Positions 44,106-53,376 of a DNA stretch of 64,000 nt are shown one piece after another (positions within the stretch are counted from its first letter, which is position 1; every line of letters begins with the position of its first letter). A model generated the notes under the pieces. It made no database searches and was not told where the DNA came from. It saw only the letters and a program-made list of their open reading frames with translations. Position numbers and translations under genes: made by a program. Origin of the DNA: Tritrichomonas musculus (lineage: Eukaryota > Parabasalia > Tritrichomonadida > Tritrichomonadidae); the NCBI GenBank assembly GCA_039105265.1, contig JAPFFF010000039.1, positions 1,398,171 to 1,462,170 on the forward strand, written 5' to 3'.

Positions 44106-47100
44106 AGTAATGTAAAATAAAGGATGAAATAAAGTCCAAAGCATATCCTATATTTTAATTGAAACTTTCTGAAATATTAAACAATATTTTCTTATACGTT
44201 GTTATTTGGTTTTGTCGGGGCTTAAAAAAAGGTTGATTTTGTGATAAAATAAATAGATAAAGATTGAAAATGCAAAACCATGTTGTAAACATGAGAAACC
44301 TGGTTTATACAACCATTAAAATTGACATTAAGATAAAGATATTCTGGAGAAAGACATGTTTACATCCTTCTGAAAATTGACATTAAGATAAAGGAATTCT
44401 GGGAAAAGACAGATTTTCAAACTGGCTTTTTCTTAATATCAAGTCTATGGGGCTTATAAACCTGTCTTTTCCCAGAAATCAAAGAAGAAATTGTCGCTAG
44501 ATTTTCAAAAAAGTTATATCATTATATTGATTAATCATATTCTAGTATTAAAATGCATTAAAAAAATATATTATAAATAAATATTTTAACATAATTTTAT
44601 TGAGTTTAATTATGATTAAAAAACTGATCTTTAATGATATATAATGTTAAAAAATATAGTTGAAGGAACCACTATCAAATTGTGTTTAAAAAATTCTATG
44701 AGTTATCACAAAATTAATTGTCTTAAAAAAATTTATTTCTTGAGTATTTTTGCTATGTTTTGGTATATATGAATTATATATCATTTATTTCTATTCTTCT
44801 TTTAAGCCTGTAAAAATTTTTAAAAAATGATCGGAATGGTGAAATTTTAAAGTTTTAAACTTTTTCTGAAATAATAACCATTGAATCTTATTTTCTAAAC
44901 CTTGTTCAAAAAACATTACCTCCCTCTCAATTTAAAATAATCATATCTTTATATTTTAAATATGAATTATTTTTTTAAAATTTGATTAATATTATGATAA
45001 TTATCTAATATATTATTAATGAAGAATGATGCATTTAAATTGTTTAATAAAAAAGATAGAATGATTTAAAATTTGAAATGGAGGTAAAGTTTTTTGAACT
45101 CAGTTTATGAGTTTCTTCAATATTGAAATGTTTTCAATCTGACGGGAACATAACTTTTTGTGTTATATATCAACTTTTTGAAAAGAAAGCTAAAATTTTA
45201 AAAATTGAATAGTTTAGGATCCAAAAGCAAATATATACATTTAGATCAAATGATCCAAATTCATCGTCAAAAAAGGATGAACCATCAATTTTATTAGTCC
45301 AAAGATCCAATAAATTTCGAATGTTGTTTCCAAGCTAATTATAAAGATTATTTTCAAATTAGCATCTCAGGAATTTGCAAAATATGCATACCAAAATAAA
45401 ATACTCTTGTTATTATTAGCAATATTTATGCAACGCGATATCAAAATTCTTATTATAACCTAATATTTTGCATTTTTTCCAAAAAAGAATGCAATCATAA
45501 AAAAAAAAAAAGTGGTGCATCAAAAAAGATACGAGAACTTTCATAAATATTGTTTATTCGTTCTACTAATAATTATCATATACATTAATAATGTTAATAT
45601 ATCTTCACAAAAAAAGTTTTAAATTTAGTTATTTACACATTAATGATATTTTGTAGCATATGTGTATGGAGAATCGATGAAAAAAATCTCATAAATTTGT
45701 TAATTCTATTAATAAAATTAAAATTTTTAAAAAACTCGTTTTTTTCGATCTTATGGGAACAAAATGAATACTTTACAACATTTGTAAAAACATTTATGAA
45801 TAGAATTTTTTTGTAAATAACGTGTTTTTATTCAATTCCATTCAATTTTTGTTCCAATCAGATTGGAAACAGTTTATTTTAATGAAAAGTTTTTATTTTA
45901 AATTGTTAACGATTTTAATTTAATAAAGTTTTTATTAAAATTCTGACTTTTCGAATATTTAAACTAATTCTACAGGAGGTTCAAAATTTATCTATCAGAA
46001 ATATTAATATTGATCATAATTAATTTTTCAAGTAATAGCGTATTTTCTTTTGATATTGGTTTTTCTATTAAAAAATTGTACAAATATTATGGTAATTTGA
46101 TTAGATTACTGTTTTCTCTTGTTAATTTTGATAATAATAATTATTTTATGAAAATCAAATTTTGAATTAAATAATCTTTAATTAAAAAAATGATTTTTCT
46201 GTAATTTTAGTAATAAAAAATAGAAATAAGTTTTGTTTTGGGGATACCGCTTTTGAGATATTACTTAAAAATTGAAAATGTATTTGTAAAATCATTTCTG
46301 TTTAGTTTTTTTTCTGAGAATTAAAAATAACCCAATTGAAAATTTATTTTATTCTTCTCAAATTTAAAAAAATTTCTTTATTTTTTGGATTCAAAGGTTT
46401 TGACCAATTCTTCCCTCATTTATTAATTCTTTAATATCTTATTTGGTTAATTATAAATCATTTTATTTATACTGTAATATTTTATTGATATATATTCATA
46501 GAATATAAAAGCATTCTATATTACCTATATTTTTATATACATTGAAATATAGATCATTTATTTTGAGATAAATATATAAAAATAAATTGAAATATCAAAG
46601 AAATATTTCAATAATTTAATTGTAAACGTAAAATTGTATTGAAATCATATTTTCTTGATATCATTTGAAAATTTAATATATTAATAATAAACTGCATATA
46701 AATATATTCAATTACAAATATTCTTAATATTTTAATAATATAAATCAATAATTCTGAAAATTGGAGTCTTTCAGTTTTATTTTGCTAATTATTCTTTTTT
46801 ATTACCTTTTAAGGTTCAAAGACAGTTTAAGCAATATATTACTAAATAAACAACTTAACAATATTTGCTTTCATTTGATTTTTAAATCATTTCATATAAA
46901 TCAAAAAATGCGTTTTCTCTCTAAAATATAAAGATATAGTTGTTTTGTCCATTCAAGATAAATATTCCGAAACCAAAAATTAAAATTATTTCAGAATAGC
47001 AAAGTTTTATATCTACAAAATAATCTATATAAACTTTTTCTATTTTTGATTATATAATTTAGTTCAAAACATGTTTTCTAACCACTACTTTAATTTCCAA

Positions 47101-47400
47101 TGATAAAAACCTCTTAATTTTCCTAAAATTGAGATTTTAATATTTCAATGACATAAAAAACCTTGTTAACTAGGAATTATTGTATTTACAAATGCATCTT
47201 TTAGCCTATAGCAAGCATTTCTTAATTTTTTCATTTTTTGAAAGAATATTCATAATTAATTCTTATTTTTTAGAGTGTGGTGAATTTGTAAATTTTAAAA
47301 AACGTTTAAAATTAAAATTGAGATAATTTGAATTGGAGGTGTGGTGAATTTATTTTTTTCATTTTTTTTGAACTTTTCACCAAAAAAAAATTGAATGAAA
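44106..47400. other. AT-rich host intergenic DNA, no gene seen
   Basis: About 3.3 kb, very AT-rich, no open frame of note on either strand. It holds the repeat cluster at 44,315-44,480, several poly-A/T runs (for example near 45,490), and GTGGTGAATTT repeats near 47,278 and 47,340. Confidence 0.65.
44315..44480. repeat. Direct and inverted repeat cluster
   Basis: AAAATTGACATTAAGATAAAG followed by [AT]ATTCTGG[AG][AG]AAAGACA occurs at 44,318-44,356 and 44,373-44,411. An inverted TGTCTTTTCCCAGAA lies at 44,463-44,477. Possibly the remains of a small foldback element. Confidence 0.65.
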
Positions 47401-47401
47401 A

Positions 47402-47860
47402 TCACCAAAAATTGAATGGTGAAGTGAATTTGACCTTGGTGATTTCAGACGAAGCCGATGGTACTGAAAAGTGAGACAGTGAAGTGCACTGATTGAAAGC
47501 TCTGCCCTTAATGCAATTCAATCTAGAAGAACTTTCAAATCCGACTTCTTCAAGTGACAAACATTGGTCAAATACATTTGTGTCAATAATCTCTACCGAA
47601 GACGGAATTGCGATTGATTCCAATGACGAACAACATTGGAATGCGTTCTTTTTTATCTCTCTTAACATGCTATCGTTGCCAAATATCACTTTTTTCAGTG
47701 ATGTGCATTTTGAAAAAGCGCTCTTTCCAATTAATTCGACGCTATTTGGAATCTTCACTTCAGTCAATTTTGAACAATTTTCGAGACAAAAGTCAGGAAT
47801 CATTCTGGCTTGTCTAAGCAAAATCAGATTAATTATTTCATGATAATTTCTTCTTGCTGC
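47402..47860 (-). CDS. BspA-like LRR (LRR_5) piece with ankyrin start
   Basis: Open frame of about four LRR_5 repeats of the BspA type: LTEVKIPNSVELIGKSAFSKCTSL, then LKKVIFGNDSMLREIKKNAFQCCSSL, then LESIAIPSSVEIIDTNVF. It ends with VPSASSEITKVKFTSPFNFW. Reading upstream in the same frame gives TALKLAARRNYHEIINLIL (about 47,822-47,880), an ankyrin repeat start. So the piece begins as ankyrin and switches to LRR. It follows the 350-aa DUF3447 gene on the same strand after an AT-rich gap of about 70 bp and may be its 3' part or a fusion. The short LRR tract suggests a remnant. Confidence 0.6.
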   Translation of the reverse strand, partial: AARRNYHEIINLILLRQARMIPDFCLENCSKLTEVKIPNSVELIGKSAFSKCTSLKKVIFGNDSMLREIKKNAFQCCSSLESIAIPSSVEIIDTNVFDQCLSLEEVGFESSSRLNCIKGRAFNQCTSLSHFSVPSASSEITKVKFTSPFNFW

Positions 47861-47951
47861 TAATTTTAAAGCTGTTGTATTTAAAAAAATAATAAATTTA
47901 AAACTTTATCAAACAAAATTAAATTAAAATTTCATTCTTATAAAAAAAAAA

Positions 47952-49004
47952 TTAAATTAAAATTTCTTTTTTGTCGTCAATTAAAAATATTATGGAATTG
48001 AAATCAAACTCTTTGTTGTCAAGAAATAGTTCAACAAGTTTATAATAGTTACATTTGCACAGATAAACAGCTGTATATTGATAGTCAAAAATGGTTGGAA
48101 AGAATTCATAATTATGATAATGATAACAATAAGCAATAATGTTGTCTTTGAAATTCAAAAATGCTTCTGATTCCATGATTTTGTTGTTCAGAAAATAGTT
48201 GGCTATTTCGTGGTGGTGACATTTTATCGCCTCCTTCAGACACAGTAAAAACGAGTTGCCTGGAAGGCCAACATTGTACTCTTCTAGAAGGTGAATTAAT
48301 TCAGCATTGTTGGAATGAATGGCAAAAAGCCACAACGACGGTTTTAATGGAACATTATTTAAACGTAAATAATTGAAAATTGTAATTGAACCATAAAATG
48401 CGGCATATTCAATTAGAGTGACTTTGTTCTTAATCAATAACGGATTCGTCTCAAAATTTGAATGTTTGACTTCACTTTTAAGTGAAGTCATTGATCGTTG
48501 GACATATGAGATGAAATCCTCGGCTAAATCTTTTCTGATGTATTGGCAGAGCACTGACTCGTTTTCGCCAATCTTTTGGTTTTCTTTGAATAAATTCAAT
48601 TCAACTTGATCGTCTTTTTGGTAATATGATCCAAGTAAATTTTGTAGTTCGGAATCAAGTTCGAGATAATTGTTCTCAAGTAAAAATAAAAGAATTCTTT
48701 TGTTGCATCTGAAAATGTCAAAAATTTGGGATTTTGTAAAGAATTGTTTGATCTCTTTTTCAAAGTATGAGATTACTTTCTCTATCTTGGTAAAGAAATT
48801 GTTGGATCGATGGTGGTTACTTGAAACTCTTGATATTAAGTAAAGAAACTCGAGAAACTCTTTATCATTGGATTGAATATTAATGGAATTCAAAAAATTG
48901 ATTAATTGTTCGTACTCAGAGTCAAATTTTTCTTCACTGTCAATAAAGTTAAGCAGATGGCTTTGTATTTCTTTCTTTTGATCAATATATTGAGAAACTT
49001 CCAT
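47952..49004 (-). CDS. DUF3447/ankyrin family protein, 350 aa
   Basis: Member of the very large trichomonad family with an N-terminal helical domain followed by ankyrin-like repeats. Residues 1-110 are helical (MEVSQYIDQKKEIQSHL...). IRKDLAEDFISYVQR precedes the DUF3447-type core (VTLIEYAAFYGSITIFNYLRLNNVPLKPSLWLFAIHSNNAELIHLLEE), and AIKCHHHEIANYFL follows. It is homologous throughout to the 429-aa protein at 56,739-58,028. The frame ends at an ankyrin-repeat boundary in AT-rich DNA, just where an ankyrin start appears 70 bp on. It is divergent from the BspA-like gene at 49,040. A protein-binding role is known for ankyrin repeats, targets are not. Confidence 0.75.
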   Translation of the reverse strand: MEVSQYIDQKKEIQSHLLNFIDSEEKFDSEYEQLINFLNSINIQSNDKEFLEFLYLISRVSSNHHRSNNFFTKIEKVISYFEKEIKQFFTKSQIFDIFRCNKRILLFLLENNYLELDSELQNLLGSYYQKDDQVELNLFKENQKIGENESVLCQYIRKDLAEDFISYVQRSMTSLKSEVKHSNFETNPLLIKNKVTLIEYAAFYGSITIFNYLRLNNVPLKPSLWLFAIHSNNAELIHLLEEYNVGLPGNSFLLCLKEAIKCHHHEIANYFLNNKIMESEAFLNFKDNIIAYCYHYHNYEFFPTIFDYQYTAVYLCKCNYYKLVELFLDNKEFDFNSIIFLIDDKKEILI

Positions 49005-49039
49005 TATAAAAATTTTGATACTGTAATGTTATGTGAAAA

Positions 49040-51085
49040 ATGGAAATTTTCTTTGTCATAAAATTTTTATTTATTCAAATTTTCTCAAGAAAATTTTATC
49101 TGTGTCAGCAGCAAAATATTAAAGAAATGATTGGAAGAAAATCATCAGATCATATAATGCAAGAGGGCCAAGAAATTTTCGAAAGGTTCATGCAAGATGG
49201 TATAATATATGTATTATTTTTAAAAAAGAAAAAAGCTAAAGTAATAGGTAATGAATCCGTTGAAGGTAATGTATTTATCCCTCGAACAATAAAATACGAA
49301 GACCAAGAATTCCCAGTTACAAGTATTTTTAAATTTTCATTCAAATATTCAAGAGGAATAAAAACCGTTGAATTTCCACCAGACTCAGAAATCAAAACTA
49401 TTTGTCAAGAAGCATTTGCCGACTCCTCAATTGAAAAGATAACAATTCCGCCGCATGTTGTACGAATTTGTAATCGAGCATTTGCATTTTGTCGCAAATT
49501 ACAAAGTGTTGAAATTCCAGCAAATTCAGAATTGAAAAAAATCGAGAAGGAAGCATTTTACAATACTGAAATTAAAAGCTTAAATATACCAGCAAGTTTA
49601 TGTGAACTTGATGATGGATGGTGTTATGAAGCCACTAATTTAACCTTTATAAAAATAATGCCAAATAACAATCATTTCATGAATATTGATAACAAAATGA
49701 TCGTTGGAAAAACTGACCCAAAAAGTGACAATTATGATGTTCTTGTTTTTGTTCGTCGTGACATTAAAAACATCATCATTCCTTCTTTTATTAAAATCAT
49801 TGGTTCATGTTCGTTCTCTAATTCATTGATTGAAAGTGTATCGATTCCATCGCAAGTCACGCACATTTGTGAGAAAGCTTTTTGTTATTGTTACAAACTT
49901 AGCCAAATTGAATTTGAAAAGGATTCTGAATTGACAACTATTGGAGTTGATTCATTATCTAACACTTCCATTCAGCATATTGTAATACCAAGGCATGTAA
50001 CACGAATCTGTGAAGGTGCTTTCTTTGATTGTTCTAAACTTCGTTGTGTTGATTTTCAACCAAATTCTGAGCTGAAAACGATTGAAAGTGAGGTTTTTTT
50101 TTGGTCAACAATTGAGAGCCTTTCAATCCCTGCTAATGTGGTTGAACTTAAAAACGGTTGGTGCAGTTGTGTCCCAAATTTGAAAGAATTGAAAATTGAT
50201 CCGAATAATAAAAATTTCAAAAAATACGAAAATATTGTAATTGGCAAATCTGACATAAATAACGACTATTATGACACTCTTGTTTTTGCATTAGAAGATG
50301 AAGTACAAATACCGTCATTTATTAAAATAATTGGTGCTTTTTCATTCTGTAATACAAAGCTTGAATGTTTTTATCTTCCTCCTCAAATTACGAGAATTTG
50401 TGAAGGCGCATTTATCAATTGTGAAAAAATGACACAGTTTGAAATTCCTCCAAATTCAGAACTTGAAGTAATTGAGAAAGACGCATTTAGTGGTTCTTCA
50501 ATTAAAAGATTGTTGATTCCTTCAAAGGTTTCTGAAATCCAAGATAATTGGTATAGTTTTCCCCTTTATTTTGAAGAAATGACATTGATGCCTAATAATA
50601 AACACTTTATTAGTATTGATGATACAATGATCGTTGGAAAGGAAGACCCAAATAGTGATCAATTTGATGTTCTTATTTTTTTTAAATCTAATGTTTTAGA
50701 TTTTAAAATTCCAAAAAATATTACAAAAATTGCTCCAAATGCAGTATTTTCGTCCAGAATTAGAAGCGTTTCAATCCCTTCTTCTTTGAAGAAAATTGGA
50801 AAAAATGCTTTTTACGGTTGTATTGATTTGGTGAAAGTTGAAATTCCAGCTGATTCAGAACTTCAAGCAATTGGATCAGGAGCATTCAATCAGACTAGAA
50901 TTCCAAGTATTTGGATTCCTCCTACTGTTGTTGATATCGATGATGATGTATTTCTTATTTGTCATAGTCTGCGTATTATTGAATTTGATGAAAATTCAAA
51001 AATAAATTCAAATTTCAGATGTCACTTCAAATGTATACGTTGTATTATTATGATTCCAATGAAATTTAGAAGTCATTTTGAATAA
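49040..51085 (+). CDS. BspA-like leucine-rich repeat protein, 681 aa
   Basis: Large LRR_5 protein of the trichomonad BspA family. After an N-terminal strand module (GIIYVLFLKKKKAKVIG...VFIPRTIKYEDQEFPVTSI) come about 20 repeats of the form L..[V/I].[I/F]P.[N/S][S/V]...I...AF. Long modules with the block PNN..F...D..[MI]IVGK.D...D.[YF]DVL[VI]F recur four times (near 225, 385, 525). This composite module is typical of Tritrichomonas proteins. There is no convincing signal peptide or C-terminal membrane segment, so it is probably cytosolic. The true start may be ATG 49,127 (MIGRKSSDH) rather than 49,040. A poly-T run follows the stop. Confidence 0.85.
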   Translation: MEIFFVIKFLFIQIFSRKFYLCQQQNIKEMIGRKSSDHIMQEGQEIFERFMQDGIIYVLFLKKKKAKVIGNESVEGNVFIPRTIKYEDQEFPVTSIFKFSFKYSRGIKTVEFPPDSEIKTICQEAFADSSIEKITIPPHVVRICNRAFAFCRKLQSVEIPANSELKKIEKEAFYNTEIKSLNIPASLCELDDGWCYEATNLTFIKIMPNNNHFMNIDNKMIVGKTDPKSDNYDVLVFVRRDIKNIIIPSFIKIIGSCSFSNSLIESVSIPSQVTHICEKAFCYCYKLSQIEFEKDSELTTIGVDSLSNTSIQHIVIPRHVTRICEGAFFDCSKLRCVDFQPNSELKTIESEVFFWSTIESLSIPANVVELKNGWCSCVPNLKELKIDPNNKNFKKYENIVIGKSDINNDYYDTLVFALEDEVQIPSFIKIIGAFSFCNTKLECFYLPPQITRICEGAFINCEKMTQFEIPPNSELEVIEKDAFSGSSIKRLLIPSKVSEIQDNWYSFPLYFEEMTLMPNNKHFISIDDTMIVGKEDPNSDQFDVLIFFKSNVLDFKIPKNITKIAPNAVFSSRIRSVSIPSSLKKIGKNAFYGCIDLVKVEIPADSELQAIGSGAFNQTRIPSIWIPPTVVDIDDDVFLICHSLRIIEFDENSKINSNFRCHFKCIRCIIMIPMKFRSHFE

Positions 51086-51089
51086 ATAT

Positions 51090-51345
51090 GTTTTTTTTTT
51101 TTTTTTTTTTTTATTTTTATAGTTGGTGGAAAAAACTGCGTTTTGAGGACAAAACTATGTTTTCTCGATGAATATTCAATATTTTTTAATAAAAATTATA
51201 TATAATCACATTTTATTTTTATTTTTGAAAATCAATTTTCTAAGAACTTATTGAATTTTTTGAATGAATGATTTTTAACTGGAAAAAAAAAAAAATATAA
51301 AAATATTGTTTAATAATAATAATAATATAATATTATATAAATATA
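51090..51345. other. AT-rich gap with homopolymer runs
   Basis: A run of about 22 T at 51,090-51,111 and A/T-rich repeats; no gene. Confidence 0.6.
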
Positions 51346-51725
51346 TTAACAGCAGCCACCCTTTTGTGTTTCTTCTATATCAATAGTTTTCTTTTTTGTT
51401 GTGTTCTTTTGGAAAAAATCAAATCCTATTTGCGCTGCCCAAAGGAATAAATTGTCAACGCCTTCGCCCGAAAGAGCAGATACGTAGATAATGCTTTCAA
51501 ATTTATCTGAAAATTTTTGGTTAATGTCGTTTCTTTCTTTTCCTGAAGAATCTTCCAGATCAATTTTATTAACAGCTAAAATGCATGGTGGAAATTGGTC
51601 GCATGATGTTTCCAGAAGTTCTTTCCATATATCAATTGTCTGAAAAGAGCTTGGATCATCAATAGATGTCATTATTATTGCACAGTATGATGATCTAGCA
51701 TAAAGTGGAGTGAGAGCTTGGAATT
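51346..51725 (-). pseudogene. Rab-type small GTPase, 3' part
   Basis: Carries the second half of a Rab GTPase. QFQALTPLYARSSYCAIIMTSIDD follows the usual switch II position, NKIDL is the G4 guanine-binding motif, YVSALSGEGVDNLF holds the G5 SAL motif, and the end KGGCC is a double-cysteine prenylation signal. The P-loop and switch I (about 65 residues) are missing: upstream sequence reaches stops at once and is AT-rich. Either a truncated copy or a gene whose 5' exon lies further upstream (to the right). No canonical splice site is obvious at the break. Confidence 0.7.
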
Positions 51726-51764
51726 GTTAATCGTCTTACTATATAAGAAAAAAAATTTGAAAAA

Positions 51765-51835
51765 GGCTCTGAAAATTGAATGGTACGGAAATTTGCATAT
51801 CAGTTTACCAATTGAACTACAAACTATCAATGATG
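51765..51835 (-). pseudogene. tRNA-like remnant, Cys(GCA)-like
   Basis: The minus strand has TAGTTCAATTGG, a good A-box/D-arm, then TATGCAAA resembling a Cys anticodon loop. ATTCAATTTTC is a poor T-arm, and CAGAGCC runs into TTTTT. Stems pair badly, so at best a decayed tRNA. Confidence 0.25.
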
Positions 51836-52147
51836 CGAGTTAATGTGAACCATATTAAAAATATATTTTGTTGTTCTCGTAATAGAAGTTATTCAGTTTT
51901 TTGATAGTATATTTGGTCGCATCATTCATTTTGAAATTTTCTTAAATTTTTCATTATCAGCGAGCTCTCCCCTGACACACTCTTCGACAACATCATCAAC
52001 ATCAACAACAACAGAAAAGATCATTGACATCAATATGAAAAGACTGAATTGATCGATTTCTCTGTTTCAACTATTCAAAAAGATTCTAGCTGGATGTAGA
52101 AAGTAGATGGTATTGATTTTTTTTTTTTTTTAAAATTGCTTGCATTC

Positions 52148-52309
52148 ATGAGTTGCGTGCTTGCACTTCCAGACAAATCACCACAAATAATTGAAAACTT
52201 TTGTCACACTTTGTTGAAATATGTTAATCCAAAAATGCTGAATACACGAGTGATAAACAGTGGTACCCAAAATGTGCCCAAACAACAGAAAAAGTGTCAA
52301 TTGAAGTGA
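52148..52309 (+). pseudogene. Short ORF, likely gene remnant, 53 aa
   Basis: MSCVLALPDKSPQIIENFCHTLLKYV...QKKCQLK. Composition is richer than the surrounding AT-rich DNA and looks like once-coding sequence, but no family is recognised and it is very short. Confidence 0.3.
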
Positions 52310-52574
52310 ATTCAAAGAAACATCTTCAAGCATTTGAACACCTCTTTCATAATAACAAAATTTAAGAAATAACAACAAAAATTCTGAATTTGATTTTGGG
52401 TGTAACGATGAATATGAAGAGTCCTCCTATGAGAGGAAAAGTGACAAAAGTGCCAGCATGATTACGATGTTAGATTAAAAAAAATATATTTGAATTATTA
52501 ATAATTGAAATGTTTATAATTAATGCTTTATATTGAATGCTTTTTCATTTTTTGTCTTGAATTTTGTCTTTAAT

Positions 52575-53030
52575 TCATTTGTCGCATTCTTTAATGTTCA
52601 AAAGAAAATCTTCAATTTTCTGGATTACAGCATCATTGAAAACTAGGTCTCGTATATTGAATTTTCGTTTGATACTTTCCACGCGAAAACCTTTGATGCA
52701 ATCACGAACAGCGTCGGTAACTTTATCGATGTCATTTATATAGTTTTCATTTTGATCCAAATCTTTGAACAGTGAATTGAATAATTGTGAAATGACGTTT
52801 CGGCGTTTTTGGAAGGTAGTTTATGATAAATTTCTAATTGATACTGAATCTTTAAAATTTACTAACATATTATATACTTCATACAGTTTATTTACATATG
52901 ATAAATTAATATTTTCATTTGATATTCTGTGAGTTTTACGAATCGCTCGAACTTTTTCACAACCCGATAAATAACAAATTAAACCGAAGATTTTGATCAT
53001 TTCACAAATTACAAACAAAAATGCTGGTTT
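52575..53030 (-). pseudogene. Decayed host gene pieces
   Basis: Two adjacent minus-strand frames of 65 aa (52,821-53,018, with CEKVRAIRKTHRISNENINLSYV) and 61 aa (52,575-52,760, with DKVTDAVRDCIKGFRVESIKRKFN) have protein-like composition and lie in the same direction. Sequence between them also reads as protein in another frame (NVISQLFNSLFKDLDQN). Probably one decayed gene of unknown family. Confidence 0.4.
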
Positions 53031-53184
53031 TGAGTTGAATTTTAGTGCTAAGAGATTTATACATAATTGCGGTTTTTATTTCTCATGTTTCTTTATATCT
53101 TATCACAGCTATTTATAATTATATATATGAAGAAAAGTTAATTAATTAATTTTTATTAATTATTTTTTTAAAAAGAAAGGAAAA

Positions 53185-53376
53185 TCATTTTGAGAGTAAT
53201 TGCTTAATTTCATTATTTATAGAATAGTCGATTGGCTTTCTTCCATGACTATCTTCAATGTTAATGTCAATCTCTTTCTTTTCGAGCAAAAGTTTTATTA
53301 TTTCAAGATTTCCTATTTCAGCTGCAAGATGCAATGCTGTGTTCTGCACTAATTGATTTTTATCCGAGGTTTTTGG
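53185..53376 (-). CDS. Ankyrin repeat, terminal module
   Basis: Reads NTALHLAAEIGNLEIIKLLLEKKEIDINIEDSHGRKPIDYSINNEIKQLLSK then stop (about 53,185-53,345). This is a complete canonical ankyrin repeat plus the usual end cap of trichomonad ankyrin proteins. It is the best-preserved module of the series 53,185-56,740 and the only one with the natural C-terminus, so it is probably the 3' end of the gene that starts at 58,028. Confidence 0.6.
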   Translation of the reverse strand, partial: PKTSDKNQLVQNTALHLAAEIGNLEIIKLLLEKKEIDINIEDSHGRKPIDYSINNEIKQLLSK

